A stretch of DNA of 64,000 nucleotides from ASV31 sp965229765 (lineage in GTDB: Bacteria > Pseudomonadota > Alphaproteobacteria > Rhodobacterales > Rhodobacteraceae). Positions 20,401-27,693 of this stretch are shown piece by piece. Below the pieces are notes generated by a model. It had not been told where the DNA came from and did not search any database. It worked only from the letters and a program-made list of their open reading frames with translations. Position numbers and translations under genes: made by a program. The number at the start of each line of letters is the position of its first letter. The first letter of the stretch is position 1. Where the stretch lies: positions 558,001 through 622,000 of the forward strand of contig CBDDJT010000003.1 of NCBI GenBank assembly GCA_965229765.1, written 5' to 3'.

Positions 20401-23400
20401 TCCCGCCATCCAGATAGCGCTCGACCACCGGCAGCGGCGCGCGCACCGACAGCATCGCGCCTCCCGGCATCGACTGCATCAGCGCCCCGCGTTTCGCGAT
20501 CAGCCCCAGCGCATCCTCGAAAGACATCACGCCGGCCAGCGCCGCCGCCGCGAACTCGCCGACCGAATGTCCGGCCAGCGCATCGGGCCGCACGCCGCGC
20601 GCCAGCCACAGCCGCGCCAGCGCGTATTCCACCAGGAACAGCGCGGGCTGCGTCAGGCGCGTGTCGCGCAGCGCGCGCGCCGCCTCAGCATCCGTCGCCT
20701 CGCCCAGCACAACCAGCCGCCGCATCTCGTCACCCAATGCGGCGCCCAGAACCTCGACGCCCGTGTCGATCCACCGCGCGAACTCCGGCTCGGCCTGATA
20801 AAGTCCGCGCCCCATGCCCGGATACTGCGCCCCCTGCCCCGGGAACAGGAAGGCCAGCCGCGGCTGCGCGCCCGGCACCGGCGGCACGGCCCCTGTCGCC
20901 AGCGCACGCAGGCGCGCCGCCGTCTCCGCATGGCTCTCCCCGACCACGGCACCCCGATAGGGCAGCGCGCGCCGCCCCTCCTGCAAGGTGAATGCCGCAT
21001 CCGCCAGCGCGGGCGCACCCGGCGCCTCCAGCGCGTCGGCCAGCGTGCCCGCCATCCGCGCCAGCGCCGCAGGCGAACTGGCCGAGATCGGCAGGATCTG
21101 CACGCCCCCCACATGGACCGACGCCGCCGCCGCGGGCGCCTCCTCCAGCACGACATGCACGTTCGTCCCGCCGATGCCGAAGGCGCTGACACCCGCGCGC
21201 AATGGCCCGTCGGCCCGCCATGGCGTCAGCCCGGCGGCGATGTCGAAGCGCATCCGTTCCAGTCCGATCCGCGGATTGGGTGTGCGGAAATGGGCCACGG
21301 GGGGAATTTCCCGTGCCTCCAGCATCATCAGCGTCTTGATCACGCCCACGACGCCCGCGCCAGCATCCAGATGCCCGATGTTACCCTTGACCGAACCCAG
21401 CGTGCATCGCGTCTCGCCCGGGCCGAAGGCCTGCGCCAGCGCGCGCACCTCGACGGGATCGCCCAGCGGCGTGGCGGTGCCGTGGCACTCGACATAGGAA
21501 ATGCTGTCGGCCGCGACGCCCGCGTCGCGATGCGCCGCGCGTATCGCCTCGGCCTGCCCGCCCACCGACGGCGCGGTAAAGCTGATCTTGTCGGCCCCGT
21601 CGTTGTTCAGGCCCACGCCCCGGATCACGCCATAGACATGGTCGCCGGCCGCGCGTGCATCCTCCAGCCGCTTGAGCACGATCACCCCGCCGCCATGGCC
21701 AAAGACGGTGCCCGCCGCCTGCGCATCGAACGGCCGGCACAGCCCGTCGGCCGAGGACATGCCGCCCTCTTGCGTGACATAGCCGCGCTTCTGCGGAAAG
21801 GTGATCGACAGCCCGCCCGCCAGCATTGCATCCGCCTGCCCGGCACGCAGCGCCGCCACCGCCTGCGCGATCGCCGTCAAGGAGGTGGAACAGGCCGTCC
21901 CGATCGTCAGCGCCGGGCCCTTCAGGTCCAGCTTGTAGGCGACGCGGGTGGCCAGCGTATCGGTGATGTTGCCCGTCATCGTGGCGTAGTTGCCGATCTG
22001 GAAGCCGCCGGTGAAGGATTCCACCGCCGCCCGGTCGCCAAGCACGTTCTGGATCAGGTAGGTGCTGACCGAACACCCCGCGTAGACACCCACCGCTCCC
22101 GGCGCGCGGCGCGGATCCAGTCCGCCATCCTCCAGCGCCTCGACGCACATCTCCAGGAACAGCCGCGCCTGCGGGTCCATCAGCGCGGCCTCGCGCGGCA
22201 GGATGCCGAAATGCGCCGCGTCGAACATGTCCACTTCGTCCAGCGCCCCGCGCGCGGGGACATAGCTGTCCCCGGCCCGCGCCTCGGGCGGCACCGCATC
22301 CTCCAGTTCGTCTGCCTCGAAGCGCGGGATCAGGTTTTGCCCATCGCAAAGCGCCTGCCAGAAATCCGCGCGCGATCGCGCCCCCGGCACCCGCAGCGCC
22401 ATGCCGATGACCGCGATGGCACCAGAGGGGACCGCTGCAGGGACCGGCGCGGGCGCAGATGCGCCGGCCTCGGGGGCCAACGCCACCGCCACCGGCACCG
22501 CCGCGACCGGGGCCGCCTCGGGCGCGCGCGCGCCCTTCTCGACGAGAACCGCCGCCAGATCGCCCAGCCGGGGCGTCGCGAAAAGCTGCGCGATGTCAAA
22601 GCCCAGCCCCAGCCGCGCCTCGATCCGCGCATGGGCGTCGATCAGTTGCAGCGAATTGCCGCCGGCCCCGAAGAAGGTGACATCGTCGGCCACCGCGCCA
22701 CAGCCCAGGATCGTGTCCCAGACCTCGGCGACCGTGTCGCGCGCGTGGCGCACGTCCGCCTCCGGCAGCGCCGCCTCGGCTGCGGCGTTGCCGTCGGGCG
22801 CCCGCGCACCCTGCTCTACCAGCGACGCCGCCAGATCGCCCAGCCGCGGCGCCTCGAACAACGTTGCGATGTCAAAAGCCAGATCCAGCCGTGCCTCGAT
22901 TCGCGCATGAGCGTCGATCAGCTGAAGCGAATTGCCCCCCGCCTCGAAGAACGTCGCGCCCTCTGCCACGGCGCCACAGCCAAGAATTTCGTCCCAGACG
23001 GCGGCCACGATGTCGCGCACGAAGCGCCGGTCGCCCGCCGCCCCGCTGGTTCCGTCTCCGGCGACCGCGGCGGCCGCCTCCTTCGCCAGTCCGGCCTCCA
23101 GCACCCTGCACACCGCCTTGCGGTCGGGCTTGCCCGCCGCCGTGACCGGAAGCGCCTCCAGCAGTTGCACGTGGCGCGGCAGCATCTGCGGGTGAAGCTG
23201 CGCGTCCAGCGCCGCAAAAAGCGCAGACACGAAGGCATCGGCATCCGGCGGCATCGCGTCCGCGGGCAGCACTGCCGCCGCAAGGCGCTTGTCACCCGCA
23301 GGGCCCGGCACCGCCTCGACAAAGGCGTCGCGCACCCCGGCGCAGCCCCGGATCACGTGCTCGATCCCGTCCAGTTCGATCCGGCGGCCGCCCAGCTTGA

Positions 23401-24649
23401 TCTGCCGGTCCGCGCGGCCAAGGAACTCGAAGACCCCGTCCGCCCGCCGGCACGCACGGTCGCCGGTCAGATAGACCGTGCCCGACCGGCCCGCGCGCGG
23501 GTCCTCGACAAAGACCGCCGACGACTTGCGCGGCAGCCCGTAGTAGCCCAGCGCCACGCCCTCGCCGCCGATCGCCAGTTGCCCGGCCTCGCCATCCGGC
23601 ACCTCTGCCATGTCGTCGCCCATGACAAAGGCCGTGTCACCGGCCATCGGCGCCCCGATGGGAATCGGGGCGCCGGTCAGCAGGTCGTCCGTCACCTCCT
23701 GCACGAGGGAAATGCAGGTGGTTTCGGACGGCCCGTAAATGTTGACAAAGCGCACGCCGGGGCAAACCGCCCGCAGCCGCCGGATGCACTCGGGCGGCAC
23801 CACGTCGCCACCGGCCATCGACAGCCGCACGCCGGCGAAGGCCTCTGGATGGTGGTCCACCATCAGCTGGTGCATCCCGATATAGAAACTCGTGGCCGTC
23901 ACCCGGTGGTGCGCCATCACCTCTGCTACGCGGTCAAGCGCGGGCTTCACTCCGGGCACCACCGCCAGCGCGGCCCCGTTCAGAAGCGCCGGCCACACCT
24001 CGATCAGCCCGCCGTCGCAGGCAATGGAAGAGGCGTGCAGCATCACGTCCTCGGCGCGCAACCCGATCACCGGCTGATCCAGCCCGAAATCGGCCAGCGC
24101 CCGGTTCGGCAGCACCACGCCCTTGGGCCGCCCCGTGGTGCCCGAGGTAAAAACGATGCAGGCGGGATCCTCGCCCTCGCCCCGGGGCCAGTCCCGCCCC
24201 GCCGGCGCCGCCATGTCCATCGCCGACATCCAAAGCATCGGCACATCGCCCAGAAGCCCGCGCGCCGCCTCTGCCTCGGGCCCGGTGTCGGGCCCTGCGA
24301 CCAGCGCGGCGGCCAGCGGCACGTCCTCGACGATCAGCTGCAACTGGTTGGCCGCGTAGGTGGGGTCCAGCGGCACCACGGCCGCACCCGCGCGCAGGAT
24401 ACCCAGCATTCCGGCCAGCGCCTCCAGCGACCGGGCGGCATGAAGCGCCACGAAATCACCGCGCTCCACCCCTTGATCGGCCAGTTGCGCCGCAATGGCC
24501 TCGGCCATCGCATAAAGCGCGCCATGCGATACCACACAGTCGCCCAGCAACACCGCAGGCGCATCGGGCGCGCGGCGCGCGGTCTCCTCGACATAGGAAA
24601 TCAGGGGGCGGCGGCGATCATAACGCCGGGCGGGGCTTTGGTCCGTCAT
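14477..24649 (-). CDS. Hybrid NRPS/PKS: A-PCP-PCP-KS-AT-ACP-aminotransferase-C-A-PCP
   Basis: A 3390-aa assembly line. A1 (1-525) has FTSGTTGRPKG, IYGPSETT and a GKPDRKA lysine. Twin PCPs carry Ser 574 and 666 (GGNSLQL). The KS has TACSTSL (Cys 920), ECHGTAT and GNIGHLDAG. The AT has GHSVGEF (Ser 1362) and HAFH, which favours malonyl-CoA. The ACP has LGFDSL (Ser 1695). A class III PLP aminotransferase follows (TYGKVVGGGMPVG, Lys 2142). The C domain has HHIVCDG (His 2474). A2 has FTSGSTGTPKG, MYGPTETT and GKLDRKAL, and the last PCP has GADSL (Ser 3327). KS-AT without KR followed by an aminotransferase predicts a beta-amino acyl unit, as in mycosubtilin/iturin synthetases. Specificity residues of A2 read roughly D-I-L-Q-I-A-M-V-W, near the glycine pattern; A1 (D-G-I-S-S-A-I-C-I) I cannot assign. 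There is no TE; release probably uses the C-PCP-TE protein. GGAGG precedes ATG 24649. Confidence 0.93.
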   Translation of the reverse strand: MTDQSPARRYDRRRPLISYVEETARRAPDAPAVLLGDCVVSHGALYAMAEAIAAQLADQGVERGDFVALHAARSLEALAGMLGILRAGAAVVPLDPTYAANQLQLIVEDVPLAAALVAGPDTGPEAEAARGLLGDVPMLWMSAMDMAAPAGRDWPRGEGEDPACIVFTSGTTGRPKGVVLPNRALADFGLDQPVIGLRAEDVMLHASSIACDGGLIEVWPALLNGAALAVVPGVKPALDRVAEVMAHHRVTATSFYIGMHQLMVDHHPEAFAGVRLSMAGGDVVPPECIRRLRAVCPGVRFVNIYGPSETTCISLVQEVTDDLLTGAPIPIGAPMAGDTAFVMGDDMAEVPDGEAGQLAIGGEGVALGYYGLPRKSSAVFVEDPRAGRSGTVYLTGDRACRRADGVFEFLGRADRQIKLGGRRIELDGIEHVIRGCAGVRDAFVEAVPGPAGDKRLAAAVLPADAMPPDADAFVSALFAALDAQLHPQMLPRHVQLLEALPVTAAGKPDRKAVCRVLEAGLAKEAAAAVAGDGTSGAAGDRRFVRDIVAAVWDEILGCGAVAEGATFFEAGGNSLQLIDAHARIEARLDLAFDIATLFEAPRLGDLAASLVEQGARAPDGNAAAEAALPEADVRHARDTVAEVWDTILGCGAVADDVTFFGAGGNSLQLIDAHARIEARLGLGFDIAQLFATPRLGDLAAVLVEKGARAPEAAPVAAVPVAVALAPEAGASAPAPVPAAVPSGAIAVIGMALRVPGARSRADFWQALCDGQNLIPRFEADELEDAVPPEARAGDSYVPARGALDEVDMFDAAHFGILPREAALMDPQARLFLEMCVEALEDGGLDPRRAPGAVGVYAGCSVSTYLIQNVLGDRAAVESFTGGFQIGNYATMTGNITDTLATRVAYKLDLKGPALTIGTACSTSLTAIAQAVAALRAGQADAMLAGGLSITFPQKRGYVTQEGGMSSADGLCRPFDAQAAGTVFGHGGGVIVLKRLEDARAAGDHVYGVIRGVGLNNDGADKISFTAPSVGGQAEAIRAAHRDAGVAADSISYVECHGTATPLGDPVEVRALAQAFGPGETRCTLGSVKGNIGHLDAGAGVVGVIKTLMMLEAREIPPVAHFRTPNPRIGLERMRFDIAAGLTPWRADGPLRAGVSAFGIGGTNVHVVLEEAPAAAASVHVGGVQILPISASSPAALARMAGTLADALEAPGAPALADAAFTLQEGRRALPYRGAVVGESHAETAARLRALATGAVPPVPGAQPRLAFLFPGQGAQYPGMGRGLYQAEPEFARWIDTGVEVLGAALGDEMRRLVVLGEATDAEAARALRDTRLTQPALFLVEYALARLWLARGVRPDALAGHSVGEFAAAALAGVMSFEDALGLIAKRGALMQSMPGGAMLSVRAPLPVVERYLDGGIDLAAANAPKMQVVAGPEAAVAALEARLAAEGIAARRLHTSHAFHSAMMDPVVAELETAARGLTLRAPEIPIVSTVTGREMEAATATDPAYWARQARATVRFADALQRLAAEAPPVLLEVGPGATLTTFAAQVLGREGHAGLLQSLPDHAGGQSDAEAMAAAFAGLWTAGWPADWAAAGPRGARKVPLPGIAWQRKRHWIDAPASRAQAPAPEFSLSTTAAPEAPAPRSEVPMVTSIPMTQDRKPRLVADLTAMMSDLSGEALGPDEAGVPFLELGFDSLFLGQVAQAVGRDFGVTVSFRSLMADHPTIAALAAHLDAEMPAEVVETAPAPAPANVVAPVAQPAPVVAAPVLQAARAMPAAGLEGVIARQMDAMQAMFRDQLAALGGGGAAPVPAAAPVAAVPATVPAPVAAPAVERPAADPAEDEAPRGFRVGRAPVLGDATLSDAQLAFARDLARRYGERFAQSKAHTQRYRATHADPRTVAGYRQEWKELVFPVVAARAKGAWIEDAEGNRFVDMVNGFGQTAFGHSPDFVTEAVTRQMERGFPIGPQADMAGPVAERFAAMTGHARVTFCNTGSEAVMAAMRLARAVTGRQKVVVFRNDYHGQFDEVLVKARTRGDSPDALPIAPGIPRSGLSNMAVLGYGDAASLDWIRANMADIAAVVVEPVQSRHPAHRPEDFVRALRGLTAEGGAALVMDEVVTGFRTGPRGMQGVWGIQGDMATYGKVVGGGMPVGVLAGDARFMDALDGGAWAYGDDSTPETAPTFFAGTFVRHPLVIAAVDATLAHMEAEGDRLWVETAARSAALAGEMRGALEARGLPDLIENYSSWHVLKTTAHDPRASLLYPLMRLRGVHVLDGFCGFLTTQHGEAECRAVADAFAASLDEVQAVGILAPERAVDVAAPVAAPVAALATVAAPSGSAADLPAQVPLTDNMREIWMAHQMGDAAAASFNESVSITLEGALDEAALARALAALVARHDALRLRFDRSGAHFAVLPAAVPEIARHDLSGGADAQAELQTLLADDAALPFDLAEDWPFRIALVRLAAERHVLVFTAHHIVCDGWAMGVLFDDLAVLYAAGAEGRQAGLPPAPSFARHALTQAGLAPAPEVLAHWRARYADIPDLPDLPTDRPRPAVKTWDGGTYTAHVGADAMRALRKTGGRNGATLFATLFAGLQMTLGRLSGASDVVLAVPTAGQMEAGQGLVGHCVNFLPMRAPFDPAEPAAAHLRRASAAVLEAFDHGGVTLGRLVHELEVPRGLTRLPLTEVQFNLERLPEPALAAGLTLSMAPNPKAAVNFDLFVNVAEGSDGLRIDVDYNSLLFHADTVARWVDHYVTLLASLAEDPDRAIEALPMMTARQESALDGGLNATARDWDGAGLVELVARQARLRPDAMAVANGHGTLSYAGLEARTDAIAAHLQRLLPGRGQRVAVAVPRGVNMPVALLGVLKAGHAYVPLDPTQPKARLCSIIETAEAALLLTDCEETAAFAGDLDLPHTTLEAVADGGVPAPVTQDPGAAAYVIFTSGSTGTPKGVEVPMRAMVNFLQSMAETPGFGPGDRILAVTTVMFDIAVLEMFLPLVTGGTTVVASRKEVLDGFAMVRRLRSEGFTHLQSTPTLLGMLLEAGFEPGPGLKIMAGGEPIGADLAERLMAGGAELWNMYGPTETTVWSAVRQLRPGGAITIGAPIANTTLHVLDAHARPVPAGVPGELNIGGAGLATGYFGRADLTAAAFREVTLGGVPQRLYRTGDMAVRLADGQIRVLGRKDRQIKLRGFRIELEEIEARLRAFPGIAACAVEVRARANGQAALVGYVVPEEGQRPQAADLSRALAAQLPDYMVPQAWVPLSALPRTANGKLDRKALPDPEVAAPVQSLRPVEGPATETERRLTAIWSEVLGQASLSVTDTVFALGADSLDVFRIAARMLDAGLGLEARDVLQHGSIRALAAFADGRGEAGPQRPSLKSFRAGAMRGAARAS

Positions 24650-24682
24650 TCCACGTGCCTCCGAGACAGCACGGACAGGACC

Positions 24683-24696
24683 ACCGTTTTGACGGT
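24683..24696. promoter_or_regulatory. Inverted repeat upstream of the NRPS/PKS gene
   Basis: ACCGT-TTTG-ACGGT is a perfect 5-bp dyad 34 bases before the NRPS/PKS start codon. It lies within the 287-base gap to the methyltransferase gene, where a promoter for the large gene is likely. It may be an operator; no matching copy was recognised at the other cluster promoters. Confidence 0.25.
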
Positions 24697-24936
24697 CGCT
24701 TGCCCGGCGTCTCCATAGGAGCGCCCACCCGCGAGCAACCTCTCCAACGCCGCCGTTCGCGTCAACGTCCTCATGCCGTCCACTCCGCCCCGTCCGATTC
24801 GCGACGCCACGCCGCCACGCAATCGCCTTGTTTCATTGGGGTCTCTTGCTGTTGAACAGATCGTTTCCGGATTCACGCCCGTTACGGCCGCGTTCAACGA
24901 AACACCGATTTCAGCAAGACAGTTTCCAGGATGCGA

Positions 24937-25782
24937 TCAGTCGCGTTCCAGCAGGTATCCGCGACTCTGGCTTTGCCCCAGCCATGGATGGGTCGGGATC
25001 GCGTGGGACAGCGCCCGGATCTCCCAGCTGTCACGCACCTTGTATCCCATCGCCGCGATCTCGGCCTCAAAGCCCGCGCGGCTGCGCATCCGGTAGGGCA
25101 CCCGCGCCGGTCCGATCCGCTCCAGCGTGACCACCTCGGCGCCCTCGCGTGTCGCCACCTTGTTGAGCAGGATGTGCCCCGGCGGTGCGGGCATCCGCGC
25201 CACGTAGTCGGCCAGGGGCACGTCCAGATATTGCAACAGCCCCGAGGCCAGCAGCACCTCTGCCCCGGCGACATCGCCCGGACCGTCCGCGAAACGCACG
25301 GCCTCCGGCAACCTCCCGGCCGCCTGCGCTGCACGCGCCTCGGCAAGGATCGCGGGCACGTCCGTGACTGTCCACTCCACCTGATTCAACGGCAAAAGCC
25401 TTGAAAAAGCGATATATTTCGTTCCCAGATGGCCGCCTGCGTCCAGCACCCGCACGCCCGGCCGCATCAGTCGCGACAGCCAGAAGATCACCGGGTAGTC
25501 CCACTCGGCCACCCGGCTCATCGCCGCAAGGTTCACCTCGGCCACGCCATCGGTGTCATAGCCGCCGCGCGCCGCGGCGGGCAGGCTGTCCAGCGCGGCC
25601 TCGCGCGTGGGCCACGCGCCGGAGAAACGCGTGGGCCGACCCGCCGCCGCGCGCAGCCGCGCGCCCGCGACACCCACACCCGACCGCGCCGTGCGAAGCG
25701 CCGTCCGCGCCAGACCCAAGGCCCCCGGCCGCGCCGCCGCGGCCCGCGCCGCATCGGCGCCGCTCACTGTCATGTCACTCAT
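24937..25782 (-). CDS. Putative methyltransferase, TIGR04325 (LIC12133)-like
   Basis: A 281-aa protein with a Rossmann SAM-binding core. VLDAGGHLGTKYIAFSRL (motif I) follows the family-typical DYPVIFWLSRLM, then EWTVTDVPAI and VLLASGLLQYLDV. The arrangement matches the TIGR04325 group, usually found in surface-polysaccharide loci with unknown acceptor. ATG 25782 is chosen because GGGAG stands seven bases upstream; an ATG nine bases further in is also possible. It is the first gene on the minus strand before the NRPS/PKS but also borders the polysaccharide genes, so its substrate could be a sugar, or less likely the assembly-line product. Confidence 0.7.
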   Translation of the reverse strand: MSDMTVSGADAARAAAARPGALGLARTALRTARSGVGVAGARLRAAAGRPTRFSGAWPTREAALDSLPAAARGGYDTDGVAEVNLAAMSRVAEWDYPVIFWLSRLMRPGVRVLDAGGHLGTKYIAFSRLLPLNQVEWTVTDVPAILAEARAAQAAGRLPEAVRFADGPGDVAGAEVLLASGLLQYLDVPLADYVARMPAPPGHILLNKVATREGAEVVTLERIGPARVPYRMRSRAGFEAEIAAMGYKVRDSWEIRALSHAIPTHPWLGQSQSRGYLLERD

Positions 25783-25954
25783 CACCCGCTCTCCCGGAAC
25801 CGGCCCCCGGAACACAGCCTCGCACTCCGCGCCGGGCAGGCAACCGGCGCCGCGTGAACAGAGTGTTTCCACCTGGCGGGTCTCAAACCGGGCGAGACTG
25901 TGTCATTTCTTTGGCATCGCCACGGGGGCGGCGACACGGCGAAAACGGGAACGC

Positions 25955-25969
25955 GCGGGCATGACCCGC
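25955..25969 (+). promoter_or_regulatory. Small hairpin next to the ribosome site of the priming transferase
   Basis: GCGGG-CATGA-CCCGC forms a five-base-pair stem that ends two bases before the GGAGG ribosome site of the gene at 25983. It could modulate translation initiation; the function is speculative. Confidence 0.25.
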
Positions 25970-25982
25970 CGGAGGAAGACCA

Positions 25983-26675
25983 ATGACCTACGATCCCAGA
26001 GCAGACGCATTCCGAGAGGTCTTCGACCTTGACGGTGCCCCGGGCCGCGCGGCGCTGACCCCTGACATCCCGATCGGCAAGCTGATCCTCGACAAGTCGC
26101 TGGCCGCGCTGGCGCTCATAGTGCTGGCGCCGGTGTTCGGGCTGATCGCGCTCATGCTGAAGCTGCGCGAACACGGTCCCGTGCTTTATGCCCACACACG
26201 CGTCGGCAAGGATGGCCAGGCCTTCAGGTGCTACAAGTTCCGCACCATGCGCAGCGACGGCGACCGCCGCCTTGCCTGGCTGTTCGAAATCGACCCGATC
26301 GCGCGCGCCGACTGGAACGCCACCCAGAAGCTGGAACGCGATCCGCGCGTGCACCCCACCGGCGACATGCTCCGCCGCACCAGCCTCGACGAACTGCCGC
26401 AGTTCTGGAACGTGCTTCGGGGCGACATGTCGCTCGTCGGCCCCCGCCCCATCGTCACCGAAGAGGCGCACCACTACGGCGCGCATTTCGCCGACTACTG
26501 CTCTGTCCGCCCCGGCATCACCGGCGCGTGGCAGGTCAGCGGCCGCTCGAACACCACCTATGAAGAGCGTGTCGCGCTCGATCTCGACTACATCCGCAAC
26601 GCCACCCTTGCCGACGACCTTCGCATCCTCGCAAGGACAGTGGCGGTGGTCTTGCGCCGCGACGGCGCCTGCTGA
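25983..26675 (+). CDS. ExoY/WcaJ-type undecaprenyl-phosphate sugar-1-phosphate transferase
   Basis: The 230-aa product should start repeat-unit assembly by moving a sugar-1-phosphate onto undecaprenyl phosphate at the inner membrane. One hydrophobic segment (about 36-58, LAALALIVLAPVFGLIALML) is followed by the bacterial sugar transferase core: GQAFRCYKFRTMR, RTSLDELPQFWNVLRGDMS, LVGPRPIV, and VRPGITGAWQVSGR. The length fits the short ExoY form, without the extra membrane segments of WbaP. GGAGG lies six bases before ATG. It is the first gene of the polysaccharide locus on the plus strand and is followed by a GT2 gene 12 bases later. The sugar cannot be told from the sequence; Gal or Glc are common. 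Confidence 0.9.
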   Translation: MTYDPRADAFREVFDLDGAPGRAALTPDIPIGKLILDKSLAALALIVLAPVFGLIALMLKLREHGPVLYAHTRVGKDGQAFRCYKFRTMRSDGDRRLAWLFEIDPIARADWNATQKLERDPRVHPTGDMLRRTSLDELPQFWNVLRGDMSLVGPRPIVTEEAHHYGAHFADYCSVRPGITGAWQVSGRSNTTYEERVALDLDYIRNATLADDLRILARTVAVVLRRDGAC

Positions 26676-26687
26676 ACGGATGCGCCG

Positions 26688-27683
26688 ATGCCAGCAGGAC
26701 TGCACGCAATGAACGAAACCGTCCGCGCCCTCCGCCAGCAGGCCGTTCCCGTCATGCCGGGCGAGGCCCCGGCCCGGGTCCCGGCGTGCGATCCGGCCGA
26801 CCCGCGCCTTGTGGTGGCGATCCCCACCACCGGGCGGCCGTCCATCCTGCCCGAAACCGTGCGCGCCATGGCCAGCCAGGACAGGCTGCCCGACGTCGTC
26901 TTCATCAGCGTGGCGACACTGGACGACATCGGCGATCTGGTGCCCGACTCGCTGCCCTTTCCGGTGGAAATCCTGATCGGCCCCAAGGGCGCCACCTTCC
27001 AGCGCAACCTTGTGATCGAGCAGCTACGCCCCGCCGACATCCTGCTCCTGCTCGACGACGATTTCCTGATGGCGCCCGACTACCTGCGCCAGACCGAACG
27101 CCTGTTCAAACGTCACCCGGACGTGGTGCTCGCCACCGGCCGCGTGCTGGCCGACGGCATCCTCGGCCCCGGCTTCGACCACGCCGAAGGCCGGCGCCGC
27201 CTCGAACAGGGGCTCGATCTGCCCCTGACCCCGTCGATCGATCATGTCTATGCCGGCTATGGCTGCAACATGGCGCTGCGCGCCGCGCCGATGCTGGCGG
27301 GCAAGCTTCGCTTTGACGAGGCACTTCCGCTTTACAGCTGGCTCGAAGACGTGGATTTCTCGCGCCGGCTGTCACGGCACGGGCGGCTTGTGCGCGCCGG
27401 CGCCATGCGCGGCGTGCACCTCGGCACGAAGTCAGGGCGAACCCCCGGCGTGCGCCACGGCTATTCTCAGTTCGCCAACCCGGTGTATCTTCTGCGCAAG
27501 GGCACGATCTCGCGCCGACACGCGGCAAAGCTCATGGGGCGCAACTTTGCCTCGAACCTCGTGCGTTCCTTCCGCCCGCCGCCCTGGGTGGACTACCGCG
27601 GCCGCCTGCGCGGCAATCTTCTGGCCATCCGGGACATCCTGACCGGCCGGGATTCGCCCGCCCGCATCCTCGACCTGCGGTAA
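26688..27683 (+). CDS. Family 2 glycosyltransferase
   Basis: A 331-aa GT-A-fold enzyme expected to add a sugar to the lipid-linked repeat unit. It shows LVVAIPTTGRPSILPETVRAM at the nucleotide-binding start, LLLLDDDFLMAPDYL (metal-binding DxD) and LEDVDFSRRLSRHGR as the acceptor-side acidic motif. No membrane segment is evident. It follows the priming transferase by 12 bases, so the two are co-transcribed. ATG 26709 (MNETVRAL) is an in-frame alternative start. It is convergent with the next gene, with ten bases between stops. Confidence 0.87.
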   Translation: MPAGLHAMNETVRALRQQAVPVMPGEAPARVPACDPADPRLVVAIPTTGRPSILPETVRAMASQDRLPDVVFISVATLDDIGDLVPDSLPFPVEILIGPKGATFQRNLVIEQLRPADILLLLDDDFLMAPDYLRQTERLFKRHPDVVLATGRVLADGILGPGFDHAEGRRRLEQGLDLPLTPSIDHVYAGYGCNMALRAAPMLAGKLRFDEALPLYSWLEDVDFSRRLSRHGRLVRAGAMRGVHLGTKSGRTPGVRHGYSQFANPVYLLRKGTISRRHAAKLMGRNFASNLVRSFRPPPWVDYRGRLRGNLLAIRDILTGRDSPARILDLR

Positions 27684-27693
27684 TCGCGCGCCG

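Noticed and set aside
19808..24718. Very long open frame on the plus strand opposite the NRPS/PKS gene, and similar ones at 498-3743, 3753-5990, 6438-8273 and 14594-17650
   Set aside because: They mirror strongly GC-biased codons of real minus-strand synthases, have Arg/His/Gln-rich low-complexity products and no domain motifs.
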